Source: Ulva prolifera (Eukaryota; Chlorophyta; Ulvophyceae; Ulvales; Ulvaceae). From it: DNA of 64,000 bases. The stretch covers positions 2,728,001 through 2,792,000 of the forward strand of contig CM041196.1 of assembly GCA_023078555.1 (NCBI GenBank), given 5' to 3'. Shown piece after piece: positions 28,208 through 41,456 of the stretch. The stretch's first letter is position 1; every line of letters begins with the position of its first letter. Made by a program: the position numbers and the translations under genes. Under the pieces are notes generated by a model, which was given only the letters and a program-made list of their open reading frames with translations, was not told the origin of the DNA and made no database searches.

Positions 28208-31200
28208 ATGGCCAGCGACGACGCCGGCATCGCCGCGATGAGGTGCGTTTATTGTTAAAAACGTTCGGTGTTTGCAGCGCGACCCGGTGCTCGCGGCTTG
28301 TGCACGCGTGCGTACGTGCGTGCCGTTGACTGTCGGCGGTGTGGTCGTGCTCGAAGCGTATCTCGAGATACCGGCCGTGCCCTCGAGGGGGGTCGATTCG
28401 ACATGCATGGCGGTGTGTGATCGGGTGGGTTTGTACGTGTTGCTGTTCATTCGGATGAGCTCGTCAAGAGTCGGTGTGGGTATTTGTCTTCTTCCGGGAC
28501 ACCCGCAACCGCAGTCGCAAGCGCCCGGGGGGGCAGGTGCGCCAGTGGCGCGGCTCCGCTGACCAGGCGTAACAGCTGACGGGGCAGGCGGCGCGGCTCA
28601 GGCCCGTGCACGCGCACCGCACGCGCAAGCCTGCGCACATGGTCATGCGTGGGCGTGCCGCCGACGGCGACGTGTCTGTGCAGGGCACGCTACGAGCTTA
28701 ACCCCGCGGGCGAGGCGCTCGTGGAGGAGATGGCCCGGAGGGGCATCACAGTGGAGCGCGTGCAACAGGCACGTGCGTGCGTCAATGCCGCTGCAGTGCG
28801 AGCCGGCGAGCGCGGGGAGCCCTCGCGCGCTGCCTTCGCTGCGGCCGGCGGCGTCCCCCTGCCGACATTGTCGCTGCCAGCCCTCGACGACTGGCGGCTG
28901 CTGCTCAGCCGTCACCACCGCTCCTTGGCGGGGCTGGAGGCTGCAGAGCGCAACGTTCTACGGTTTGCGCGCGCTCACTTTGCCGTCCTCAGCACACGCG
29001 GGCTCGACACCGACCATCTGTTGCGGCGAGACACGATGAAGGTGTGGGCAACCTGCGCCGTACAGGCACTAGTGGCATGGGGCCACCCCATCCCCGGCCA
29101 GCGTGTGTCCGGCGCTGACAGTGTGAGCTCGTTTGCAGCTCGACATTTTCAAGGTCATCGAGTCGTGGCGCACAATGGCGAAGGATGTGTTCACTGCGAC
29201 CCTACACTTGATGCTGTACACGAAGCAGATCGGAGCCCGGGGGACGCTCGACAGCTATGAGCATGCCATCAGGTGCTTGTGCAGAGCGTACTATGCGGCG
29301 GCGGATGAGGTGCGTGTCCGAAGCCTGCTTCTTGTTTGTGTCGGCCTGCAGCCGGCACCAGTGATCCTGCCTGTCGCGCAGGCGCACATGCATGGTGCCT
29401 GGACGCCGCGCGGGTCCTGCGCCAGTCCCCGAGGGAACGTGGGCTGGCATACTGACCTGCAGGGGTGGTGTGCAGGTGGTGGATCAGCCGAGCCCATTTC
29501 AGCGCTTCCTGCCGATCGTGAAGAGCATTCGGATGTACATCAAGGCCTCGCCGCTCGGCGGCACTCGCAAGATTACCCCCCTCACCCAGGGCCAGATCAT
29601 GCGCGCAGTGGAGTCGATGTATGTCGGGGGCTTCGGCATGATGCAAGTGCGCCACCATGCCCTCTCCCGAAGCTGCTTTGCGGTCATTGTGGCTGCGGCG
29701 CAATGCTAAATTGTATCGGCAGCCTTGGCCTGTCAGTCAGCATGTCCAAGGGCTGCACTGTGATGTCGGGCACGGTGCCCGAGTGTGTGCGCGCTACAGT
29801 AGTGTGCCAGCCGTTCTGGAAGACATCCTTGTGCTGTGCTTCTGTCCTTGGCTAGCCGTTTCATAGGAGGCCACGTCTCACCCTGTGTTGATGTTTCCAG
29901 GCGCGCGTGGTCTTTGCCTTGACTGCGATCGCTGGCCTGCGCACCACATTCTTCCAGTACTGGCGCTGGGAAGACGTGGAGCTGATCAAGGTCCCCATGC
30001 TGCAAGGCGAGGTCAAGGATGCGACGGAGGAGGTGCTGCACAACAGTGACACGCAGGTGTGGCGCCTGCCAGTGTGGCTCGTGGGATTCCGCAGTGACTG
30101 CCGCTTCCGCCGCGGCTGTCGGGGCTGCAGCACGTTTGCTCTCCTGCCTGTTGCCTTGCTGGATATTGCTGCGGTGTTTTTCTGCTGCGCACCCCGGCCT
30201 CTGGCGTTGCTGTGGTTCGGCCGCGTGTCACGTCGTCGCTGGCGGGCACCCTGTGTGCGTGGTGCCGCTACAAGTGTTGTGGTGCCGCTATCAGTGTCGT
30301 GGATGTTTGTGATCTTCCCTATGCATGCTGCCGCTGGCAGCCTGCGCTGCTGCGGCAACTGCCGTGACGGAAGGCTAACCGGAGTGACACTGTGCAGATG
30401 GGCTTTGCCTTTGTCAGCCACCACGCTGTCAACAAGTGCCCCAATCAGTACGGGACACCGGTGCTGGCGCTCGACCCGACGGGGCAGCGCATGTCGCCCT
30501 CCATGCCGGTTGTCGGCAGCCTCCTCGTTCAGCTAGGGCTGGTGATGGGCGTGTATGATGCGGAACAGATCACGCGCCTGCCGTACAACGCGCCCCTCCG
30601 CCCGAAGCCGCATGCACAGCATTGGTGTGCATCTCTGCTTCGTTGTATGGCTCTGCGTGTGACGTAGTGTCCGCATGTGGTTGCGCTGGCATCATGCATG
30701 ATGCAGTGCTGCTTCTCTCGCTGTGGCGTGCTAGCGCTGAGCCCACAGATGTTCACATGTGTGACCCGCTGTAGGTATGTGATATGCACACAGCATGACC
30801 TGATGTTCCTGCCATTCATCAACGTGCCTGGCGTCCGCATTTCCTGGCTGGTCGCGATGTGCGGCCTACTGGCCGAACCTGAGGACGGCGCGGAGCCGCA
30901 TGGCCGGGGCGTGCGAATGGGACCTCGCTCACTGCGGTCGTCTATGGTGCTGCGCATGGTCCTCGGGCGCATCACGTCGGACCGCGCGCCTGACGAGGTC
31001 CTCATGCGCCACCTCGGCACGTGGGTCCAGAATGCAACGGCTGCAGCCATGGTGCATTACTTCTCCAGCCGCGGCGCGGCAGCAACTCTGGCTGGCATGG
31101 TGCGCACTCCAGGATTTGATCGAGGGCTGTAGGCTGCTGTGCAAATGAGCTCAACACTGGCTGTTGATGGTGTGGTAGACTGCCTACGCTCTATGCAATG

Positions 31201-34200
31201 GGGATGCACCACTGTGCCACTGTGGGCACCTGTCGCTGGCCGCTGCAATGGGTGCATGTGCTTGTGTGCCGCAGACAACGGTTGCCGTGCTTGTTGCTAG
31301 ACAGGCGCCCGCGGTGGTGACGGCAGCTCGCCGTGCAGGCACAGGCCAACATCACGGGCAACGCTCAGGGAATGGAGCATGCACGCACGATTGCGCGCAT
31401 CGGCGGGGATGCCGTTGGGCCCAGCCTACTGGCCACCGCGCAGGAACAGCCCGAGCGCGAGCTCTTTCTTTTCATCGCGTTCCAGAAGTCCAAGGACGGC
31501 GCCGTGCAGCAGGCTGTCCTCACAAAGATGTCCAAGCTCCTTGCGGACCACGTTGGGGGCCACCTGGCCGGCAACGGCGGGGCGGTCGCGTCGGTGTACC
31601 ATCGCATCATGCGGAAGGTGGCACCGTATCCGGGGAGGTGGCTCCTCCAGAGCGCGATGCCAGCCCACCGCCTCGCCCAGCTCCCAGGTGCAGCACTACA
31701 TCTCTGTGCGCGTGTGTTGCCATCCCGTGTTTCTGTGAGTCCACCTGCTCTGCTGCATCTCTGCATGCGTGTGTGTTTTTGTGCTGTGTTCGGCCCGTCC
31801 GCCTGCTCTGCTGCAACTCTGCATGCGTGTGTCGCCATCCCGTGTTTCTGTGAGTCCACCTGCTCTGCTGCATCTCTGCATGCGTGTGTGTTTTTGTGCT
31901 GTGTTTGGCCCGTCCGCCTGCTCTGCTGCAACTCTGCATGCGTGTGTCGCCATCCCGTGTTTCTGTGAGTCCACCTGCTCTGCTGCATCTCTGCATGCGT
32001 GTGCGTTTCTGTGCTGTGTTTCGGCCGGTCCCCCTGCTGTGCCGCACGTTTGCACGTGCGTGGTGTTGTGTTGATTGTTTGTGCGTGCGTAAGGTTTGGG
32101 GTCACGGTGGTGACAGTGGCACCGTGATGCAGAGCGCGCCGCCGAGGTGGTCGGCAAGCTCACGCGTGCGGTGGACGCGGCGCGCAGCGTCAAGGACAAG
32201 TGGCTGAAGGGCGCCCTGGCTGTCACCGGCGTGGACAAGGCGGGGCTCACTGTCGAGAAGCGGAGGACGGAGCTCGCACCTCCGCGCACGACTGTCGAGG
32301 ACATCGAAATCGACTTCCCGCACGGACCGTTTGGCGAAGACGGGGATGACGCCACCTCGGACAGCGCCTCAGACAGCGCAGACGTGGAGATGCTGGACTC
32401 CGACGGTGAAGATGCGGGGCCGATGGATGACACGGAGCAGGACCGCGACGGTGAGCTCGCAGAGCTCGTGCAGAGCACCATGCAGCTCGGCGATCTTGGG
32501 ACCGCCGACGAGGAGATGGTTCACGACGCGCTGGAGGAGGAGCTCAGGAGCGTTGAGGAGCAGCCGGCGCCTGTCGCCGAGGGCGGCGCAGACGGGGCCA
32601 CGGACGCCGGCATGTCGTCGCTCGTGCCCCCCCCCGCTGCAGAGGCCGCTTCCGGAGAGCCAGAGGGCACCCCGGCAAAGACCATCACGGCTGCCGGGGA
32701 GACGCTGCACCTGCACCTGTCGCACCGCGCGGCGCTCGGCGTGCTGTCGAACAGGCAGTACCACGTGCACACGCTCACCAAGCATCCCGCGACCGGAGAA
32801 TCTGTGGTCCCGTATCCGCCCGGGATGCGGGTGCCCCAGGGCGACCCCGTCTTTGAGACGGACTACGTCACGCGCTGGGCGCACAGCAGCGGTGAGGAGT
32901 TGCTGCAGGAAGTGCGCGACGTGCTGGGCGGGGTGATCCCGACCGTGCCGGCGCGCTTCAGCAACATGTCGAAGGCCGTGAAGAAGCTCTTCGCCGAGAC
33001 GAGGATGTGCCTGGTCCAAGGCTGCTTGAATCTGGCATGCACAGAGACGGCGAACTTCAAACTGCATGCATGCACCGACCACCTGAAGGGGGACATGCGC
33101 GTGAAGGGCACGGATGAAGACGTCCGCCTGTGCACATCCTGCCACGGGAGTCGCAGCGTGGAGGAATTCCGCGAGGGCCAGGGCAGCCAGATCACCGGCG
33201 GCCTCTGCCATCGGTGCCGCATCGATCGCCGGAACAAGGCCATCATCCGCCGGAACAAGAAGAAGGGGACCAACAAGCCGACCCTCCCTCTGCCTGCGCA
33301 CCGACCGCCGTCCGCGACCGAGCTCGAGAACGGCAAGGACATCGGAGGCGCATACATCGAGGAGCGTCGCAGGGCGGCGCAGCGCAATGCTCTTGCTGGC
33401 GCGCGCCCCGGTGAGACCATGCTGGAGCCGTTCCTGGTGCTTGCAGCGCACGACCGGGACCGTGAGGGGCACGAGCGCCAGTGTGTCCGCGTGGGGTGCC
33501 AGAACGACAGCAGGAGCGACAGGCTCATCGCGACGCTGTGCAGAGCGTGCTGCCAGGTGGGATCTCTGGTGTGTGGTGGCCATGCATGACCTTGCGCTGG
33601 CTGTCCCATCGGTGCTGCATCTCTGCGTGTGTGTGTGGGGTTGCTGTGCTGTGTTCGGCCTGTCCGCCTGCTCTGCTGCATGTGTCTGTTCCTGCTATGC
33701 ATCAACTGTAGCTAGTGCATCACAGAGAAGTGTCGCTGGTCTCATGTCACACGAGTGGACGCGCATGCGTGTGTGTGGTGCAGAGCGTGCGGGGGAGGCA
33801 CTACGCCCTCGTGGCCGTCATGGACGTCGACGGCGACGCCACTGGCGAGCTCATGTTCGTGAGGTACTGCAGCGGCTGCTGGAAGGGCCTCCCACTGCAC
33901 ATGTTCCGCACCGGCGTGGGGCAGTGCATCCGCTGTGTCAAGGGCGACGCCGCATTCCGCCTGCGGGCAGAGTCCACGCCACGCCCGGAGCGAGCACTGG
34001 ACCCCGCCACGGACGATCTTCAGCATTCGACACCTGCCACGGCCCTGATCATGGACCACGCCTATGGCCCGGGGCTGTGCAAGGCCAAGGGCTGTTGGGA
34101 TCCTGTGCTTCGACATGGCAGCGGTCAGCGCAACGAGACGCGCCCCCTGCCGATGTGTCTCCGCCACATCAAGGTGCACACCTCTCACTTGTGCGTGCAC

Positions 34201-37200
34201 ACAGCCGCCTGCTCCTAGAACCTGGTCAGCTGCATGCCCATGCAACGCGTGTGTCGTGTTGAATGGGAGGTAGACAGCAGACGGGGCCATGCATATGCTC
34301 TGCCGACATTCGTACCCGTGTCGGGCTGCTGCGAATGTATGCGTTGCATCCTGTGTTATGTAGACATGTCGCAGCTTAATTTCTGAGGCCACAGATGTCG
34401 CCGCTCTGCACGCTCGGTCGTGTGCAGGCATGGTATGTGAGATCCGAGAAGACGGGGCTGCTGCAGCGCTGGTGCTCTGGCCATGAGCGCTGGGAGCACC
34501 CTGACGTCTTTGGCGGATTCTGGCATGCCTGCCAGAATCGGCTCAGTCCGAGCCGCCGCGCCGAAGCAGAGGCGATTGCAGAGCGCATCGCGCGTGCACG
34601 CGCAGATGGCACGCTTGACGGCGCCCCGCCCGCGGCCGCTGCGCCTGTGCCCAGGATCACCGCCGAGCCCGCGGCGATGCCGGCGGCTGCAGCTGTGCAT
34701 GCGGTCGACGAGACTGTGGAGGAATGGAGGCCGGAGTGGGGCCGGCAGACCGCCGTCGTTAACGGCTACAACGCGTGCAAACAGGTCAAGGAGTACCTCG
34801 GCACGGAAGGCGCGATTGACTTTGTGGAGATCATCCGGGGCAGCAGGGCTGGCAGCGGCGATGATGACATCGCGGCTGCAGTGACCGCACTGTACCAGAG
34901 GCTGGCACAGACGACGCAGCCGGCCGCGTCGGCGATCGGGTTCCCGGCAGCTCCAGCACCGGCGCCGACGACATGTGTGCGCTGCGGCGAGCCCACAGCA
35001 GCGGGCGCCTTTGTCGGCAAGTCAGTGTGCATCCTATGCGCCGCATCGGGCATGGAAAGCCTGACGCTCGTGGACGTCGGCAGTGCCCTCGAGTCGGGGA
35101 TGCTGTACGGAAAAGGTGCGGCCTGTCTTGCGCTGCATGATCTGAGGGCGTAAACGTATCATGTGTCAGCCTCCGTGTTGTGGTGTACTCTCGCAGACTG
35201 CTGCTGTGTACCTGCCGCATGTGTGCAGCCGGCGGCTCATGTGCCATGGACCGAGTCCACGGCCATGCCTGTCATAGTGTTAGCTTTCCGTTGCAGGGCG
35301 GAGGGTCAGGAGGCAGGCCACCCTGAGGGACCCCAAGCTGTCCGCGACTGAGGGGCTGACGGACGCGCACGCGCGCTTGGCCGACGAGCTGAGGAAGCGG
35401 AGGTCCGTCAGCGTCGCCGGCGTCGCAGGTGCCCCTGCGATGAAGCGCCAACGGCACGTCAAGAGCCAGTCGGCCAGGAATCAGCACCAGCGGCGAGTTG
35501 TGCATGACGGCCTGGTGCTGTCGTGGCGTCCGGAGGAAGGTCAGGAACCGCCCGCAGAGGCAGGTGTGTTTGCTGCTTCTGCCTATCGATCGCAAGGCTG
35601 TTGCGGCACCGGCACGGCGCTGTTGCAGGAACCTGATGCCTGGTGTTGTGTTCATGCCTGCATGCATGCGTGTGCAGCCTGCCGCCCGGCCCGCATGCAT
35701 GTCCGCGGCTGGTCTGCTACAGTACTTGCAGCATGAGTTTTGCTCTATATCGATGCCGGATTCTGCTGTGTGTTGGTTGTCATGAGTCGGCGCTCTGCCA
35801 TAACCTACACTCTGTAGTACAATCGCCCGCTGTGCAGGCCCCGACGTCGAGCTGCCAGAGGCCCCAGTGGCGACGGACGCAGACCTGGCCATGCTGGCCG
35901 CCGCACGGGCGTGCAAGGCGCACGGCCTGGAGTGGCTGGCTGACACCGATTGCACGCGGGCCGCGATGGAGGGCGTCGCGGACAAGCTGCCTCAATTCGC
36001 AGCAAGGCATGGCAGGAACAACTTCGCATCTTTCGCCATCGTCGACGCCGCCGGCACTCGGCCGGTGCTGCGAGCTCGCAAGAGCGTCTCACCACCGGGA
36101 TGGCAGCAGGTGTGGCTTGTCGTCCTCGCGTCGTGTATGTACCCCGTGCCCTGTGCCCTGTGCCCTGTGAAGCGGCTGAACCGGCATGTCGAGTTGATTC
36201 GGGTGTGCCTTTTTTTGTTGTGTTTATCTATTCCAGCTCACTCCTCTGTGATTATCGTGCATGTGCTTGACACCGCCGGGTGTCGCTGAGGCTGCAGCCT
36301 AGTACATCTGCCTGCCCGGTTGCTATGCACCTGCTGCGGCTGCAGCCTGCATCTCCAGGCATGAGAGCCAGGTTCTGTGCGTGATGCAGGTGCTCTGTGC
36401 CCGCCCGCCAGGTCTGCGGGCCCGGATCACGGACGACTCGGACACCGGCAGTGACGGATCGTGGTTCGGCTGCGTCGGCGTCCATGTGCGCGGCGAGAAC
36501 AAACCGCGCAACGTGAAGAGATTGTGCGGCGAGGTGCTCATCCGAGAGCGCAGGCCCCGCCGCGTTGCGGCAGGGTCGATCGGTCAACAGCCCGACCAGT
36601 ATGCCGCAGTGCAAGTTGCGCGCGACGCATTCGCGCTGCTCCTCGACAGGCTGCACGCCCTGTTCACAGCGGCGCCGTTGATGCCTGTGCAAATTCTGTC
36701 GCTGACATTCCTCGAGAACTGCAAGGGTCTGGTCCCCGCCGTCCTGGATCGACACCAGCCGACGCTGCTGATTCCGGTGCATCTCTACACTGCGACGATC
36801 GCCCACCACCGGCACAAGCACGGCGCCGACAGCAACGGCAGCGTGCGTGAGAAGACCGCGCTTGCCCACTCCATTGGGTACTGCACCGTTCGACTCGCCT
36901 GCAGCCTGCAGGACGCCTGCGAACCCCGTCCGCTCCCGGACTCGCTCTGGGGGACTGTGCGAGGGGCTGCTGTCGCGACCATGGTCGCGTTCGACACCCG
37001 GGCGTACTCGGAGTATGTGTCCGGGGCGACCCTCTTCTGTGGCCAAGCGAAGCGGGACCTCCCCGGACAGATCCTGCTGACGCATCACACGGCCATCCTT
37101 TCCGGACTGGTGATGGCTGGCGCTGTGGGTGGTGGGCCGACGACGGCAGAGGCGCTGCGCGATTTCGTCGCAGGAGGCTCTGCCCCCGGCACCGGAGTCG

Positions 37201-40200
37201 TGCCAACGCGTGAGTATGCGCAGGAGCCTCGCAGCGCGTCCAGCCCCTGCAACGGAGCAGCCGCCATGTCCGGCGAAGCAGGATCATCCCGAGCTGCACT
37301 TGCACCCGACGCCTGTGGCGGCTCGACAGCAGCGGGATCTGATCGCATCGCGGCGCCGACGGCTGCCACAGACGCTGACCTCTCCGCTGCTACGGTGCTG
37401 ACCGCCGCGTCCATCAAGCAAGACGCGGCGGCCATCGACGACACTGACCACCCCAGGCTGGAGGGACACGTGTTTGAGATCTCTTCCGATGACGGGGCGA
37501 TGGACACAACTGGACAGCCGCCTTATGCAGAGCACCCGCCCCACCCTGCGCAGCAGCCCGCAGCCGCTCAGCCCGCCACCGCAGCGCAGCCCCCGCTGGC
37601 AGCCGCACCACCCGCTGCTGTGGAACAGGCGGCGGCTGCTGCGCCGGCTGCCGTGAACCTCGCTGCAGCAGTCGTCGGCGCCGCGGGTTTGAACGCGGCG
37701 CCTCAGCACGTTCAGCAACCGCCCCCGCCCGACACCCCCGGGCCGTCTCTGAGTGACATGACAGCGTCGCAGCACCTGCTGAACATCAACAGCTACAAGT
37801 ACGACCTGACCGCTGTGCCAGCGGAGATTCGCGCTGCAATCAAGACCGTTCGAGCTGAGGTGCGTGCGGCTGCCTCACTGTGGCTGTGATTGCGTTGCTC
37901 TGAACAGATGCTTGCTATGTACTGGACAGCCTTCTGCTATGTGGGTGTGGTCACGAGTGTAGGCCGTTCGATCTGAAGCTCCTTCTGTGGGGTGACCTCT
38001 GTGTAGGCCCATGACCCCCTTAGAGTTGCATTTCCGCGGTCTCTGTGAGCCGGCAGCTCTAGATTATTTGACGGCTATGGAAAATCGATTGCCTAAAGGC
38101 TGTGGTGTGCGTGCTACAACAACGGGCTGTGCAGGACATTTTCACCGCCCTGGCAGATGGCCCCTTCGATGCCGTGATTGTCCTCGGCTCTGGAGGCAGC
38201 GGCAAGACGATCGTGGGTCGAAAGATATTCGATCTCGCGAAGCAGCGCTACGGCGAGGACGGGGCGGCGAGATGTGCGAACAGCGGCAGGGTCGCCGTTA
38301 ACGTGGGCTGCACGACGTTCGCCCGCCGCCTGAAGTACGGCTCGTACACGCCGCATGCGGAGCATGCATACAGCAACATCACAGCTGCAGAGGAGGTCGC
38401 GCAGATCCAGATGCTGATCGCGGAGGAGGTCACTGCCGTGCCAAACCGGCTCCTGCAGCAGCACCTGGGGGCGCGCACGGCGGCGCGCAGGTCTGTGAAC
38501 CTTGCTCACGAGCGCCTCCAGCAGCAGCCCCCCTACACGATCGAGGGACCTCTGGGGGGCCTCAAGCTGATCGCCAGCGGCGACCACCTCCAGCAGATTG
38601 TGGTCACAGGGAGCGTCGGCCGCGTCCAAGCCACGGGCGTCCCTGTGCCGTTCGTGCCGCCACAAGGCACCGGTCGACGCATCTGGGAGCTCTCTGAGCT
38701 GGCAGACGCCAAGGTGCTCGTGCTCGTGGTGCACGGGAACCACCGGCTCCTCGGCAGGATGCACGAGCTGCACCGCACTGGGTGCGACCTGTGTATTTTG
38801 CTGCCGTTCAGATTATTCCTGTGCATGTCGCTGCTGTCTCATTCCTGTGCGCTGATGGGTGTTAGGACGCGTGCCAAAGTGCTGTTCCCCGCATGTGCAG
38901 CTGCTACGCTCGTGCAGCCACCATGTTTGTCTGGTAGCCGTTCATGTGTGGCTCTGCAGTGGATGGACACATGTGATTCTGTCGTTTGGCCTCTGACTTC
39001 CGTGTTGGCTCACCTGACATGCATGACGCTGTGAGTTTGGCCACGCAGGCAAGACGGCCACATCTCTGAGGACTGCATGGACCTCCTGACCGCCCGCGTG
39101 GAGTCGCTCGACGACCCGCAGTGGTTCCTCGTCTTCGTCCGGCCGGCGGGGTACCCCGAGGGAGCGCCTCCGGGCCACCCACAGCTGCCGTTCTGCATCG
39201 TCGCCGTCGCGACCTTCGCCGAAACAGAGGCGATCTTCTACAATCACGTGCGGCGGCTGCAGTCCTACCAAGACGCGTTCGGGCTGCTCCCGGCGCCCGA
39301 GGAGCATGAAGCCGCTGGCATCAAGATGGGGCACCTAGCGGGCAGCGTGCAGGAACGTATCGTGCAGATCACATGCGTGCGAGAGAGCAGGTTCCTTTTC
39401 AGGTACGCCGTCTACAGCAAGTGATTGTATGACATGGCCGACTTGTTTTCACGAATGCATGTCATGCATGCCACTGCGCCTCGTTTAGCATGGCGCCGCC
39501 GCAACTACAGTAATTGTGAATGCACTGAGATTGGTCGGTAGAGGGCGCACCGTCCCACATGACATGTGTGTATTGTGCAGCACGGACGGGACATGCGCAA
39601 TGGCACGGCAGCAGCTCGCTCAGGCCAAGGTCTGGTCGCGCCTTGTGCTCGCCCGGAAGGAGCCGCTCATCACCACCCACGCCACGGCGCGGCTGTCGCC
39701 GGGCATGTACGCAGTGATCAAGACGTTCAAGCTGGTGTCACGTGCAATGGTCATTGGCCATGTGTGGCAGGAGCTCAACGTGCACATGCGTGACTGCTCC
39801 AGGCGCAGGGGATTCTCCCGGACGCAGGGCGTTATCGTCGACGGCATTCTGGACAAGATCGTGCCTGATCTCGTGACGGAGGCGCTGCTGCCGCTGGAGC
39901 ACAAGGACAAGCCGGGCCACTATGTGATTCCGTACGGGGACACGTGGGACGGCGTCAGCAGCCGCGTGCACACGGGGGTGCCCTTCTTCCCAATCGCGGT
40001 CGTTCTGCTTGAAGAGAACCCGGCCGACAGACTGAAGCCGATGCCGACCTCGGTGCATGTCATGTTCCCACTGAAGCCGAGCGTGGTGCTCGCGGGGAGC
40101 GAGCTGCTGAGCTGCAGCTTTGGGCCCGGTGAACACCGGGTGCTCATGCATGCGCCCGGAGCCGATACGCTCGGCGCCGACGACGTCGTCACCAGCAACA

Positions 40201-40448
40201 TCATTCTGATGTCGCGGGTGTCGGCGATGGCGGACTTTGCCATCACTCCGGCGACGTCACTGAACAGCGAGGTGTTGCGGCATGGTGCGGACATGCGCAG
40301 GCTGCGAGAGCGTGTGGCCGGGAGAGGGGGGCGATGGGTGATGCGCCATGTGCACATGGCGCGTGACGGCGCCGCGGCCCCCGCGCAGACACATCCCAGC
40401 GGCAGCATGGACGGGCTGGGCGACGTGGTTCTGGAGGATGAGATCTGA
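28208..40448 (+). CDS. Giant tyrosine recombinase - zinc-finger - PIF1-like helicase protein
   Basis: Seventeen exons read in one frame: 28208-28242, 28684-29041, 29139-29309, 29476-29646, 29901-30056, 30398-30624, 30775-31099, 31339-31687, 32133-33556, 33784-34173, 34428-35115, 35297-35563, 35838-36109, 36390-37859, 38135-38781, 39049-39402, 39581-40448; 8172 bases, 2723 residues. Residues about 130-470 look like a tyrosine recombinase: AIAGLRTTFFQYWRWEDVEL (Arg 259), RSLRSSMV (Arg 427), RHLGTW (His 452, Trp 456) and VHYF (Tyr 468). Residues about 610-760 are acidic. Three Cys/His modules lie at 890-1240 and a CVRC-CILC pair at 1385. Residues about 1880-2065 are Ala/Pro-rich. From 2102 there is a P-loop (VLGSGGSGKT, Lys 2125), LIASGDHLQQ and VLVVHGNHR as in PIF1 helicases. 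The last 400 residues are unrecognised. Least certain junctions: exon 6-7 and the start of exon 15. Poly(A) signal TGTAA at 40682-40686. Confidence 0.72.
31720..32040 (+). repeat. 115-bp tandem repeat inside an intron, about 2.8 copies
   Basis: The CCATCCCGTGTTTCTGTGAG landmark recurs at 31720, 31835 and 31950. Each unit is itself two related halves around CTGCTCTGCTGCA(T/A)CTCTGCATGCGTGTGT. The array fills most of intron 31688-32132. Confidence 0.9.
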
Positions 40449-41456
40449 GATGTGTCGACCGTTGTGGATCATGAGATTTTTTTTTACTGCATGAGGACTC
40501 TGGCTTCGTGCCTATTGATAGCTTTTGTTTAGCTGCTTGCAGCTGTCCGCCAGCGAGGCGCCTGTTGATGCATGGGGTGAGGGTGTACAAATTGTTGTTT
40601 TCTAGCGAGATCTCAGACCCAACTGCATTTTCCAGTGTTCCTGATTTGCTCCAGTTCTCTGCCAGGCAGCAGCCCGATTTCTGTAATGGTTTCGCGCCGT
40701 GTCCCTTTCACTTCGTAGCTGTCATGTGTTGTGTACAGTGAAAGTGGACAACTGGATTCGATGGTGCTGACTGTGCTGACTGCTAGTAATGGGCTAGTAA
40801 TGGCCTAATCGTATCTGGACTGGTGCTGTTGGTTATATGCATACTTGGCTGGGGTCGATATCTCGACTGGTGCTGTTGGTTGGATGCATACTTGGTTGGG
40901 GTCGCATGTGAACATGATGCACTGACCTCGACGGTCTTGGCTGTGCTGACTGCGTTTCGGAGTTTGACCCGGTGAAGGATCCTGCTGATGGGGTGTCCAT
41001 ATCGTAACTTGTACTGTTGGCCTGGTGACATGTGGCTCTAACCAGACCGTCCTGGTGATCTGGAGGTCACCTTTGGGAGCCTCGTGAGTGACTAACACTG
41101 CAGTGAAGACGAGTCACTGCAGCTGCGCCACTCATTCACGGGGGACGCAACTCCTGCGCTTCGCGCTGCAGTGTGACCGCTAGCTGACGTGGTCACACAT
41201 TGGCACGCCCCAGCGCGACAGGTTCGCCAGATTCCTGGCCACAAAGACTCTACGATTTGTATCCATCACGATTCTTGCTGTGAGGGTCCGTGTGGAGGTG
41301 TGCTTCGCCATCGCAATAGGGCGAAACGCAGGTGCAGCCGCGATTGGGACATATCAGCTTAGCTGTACGAAATACCTGGCACTATTAAATACAAGGTAGT
41401 TTTTGCTGCTCATCGACGGTTTATATGCTTGAAGGCGTACCGCAGCAATTGCTCCC

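Noticed and set aside
31720-32040. CRISPR-like array
   Set aside because: The 115-base units are adjacent, with no unique spacers, and sit in a eukaryotic intron.
32369-33705. Minus-strand frames of 280 and 404 residues
   Set aside because: Antisense shadows of the long exon 32133-33556; GC-rich coding DNA keeps opposite frames open.
36252-37775. Minus-strand frames opposite exon 36390-37859
   Set aside because: No motif, and the plus strand has a consistent spliced reading.
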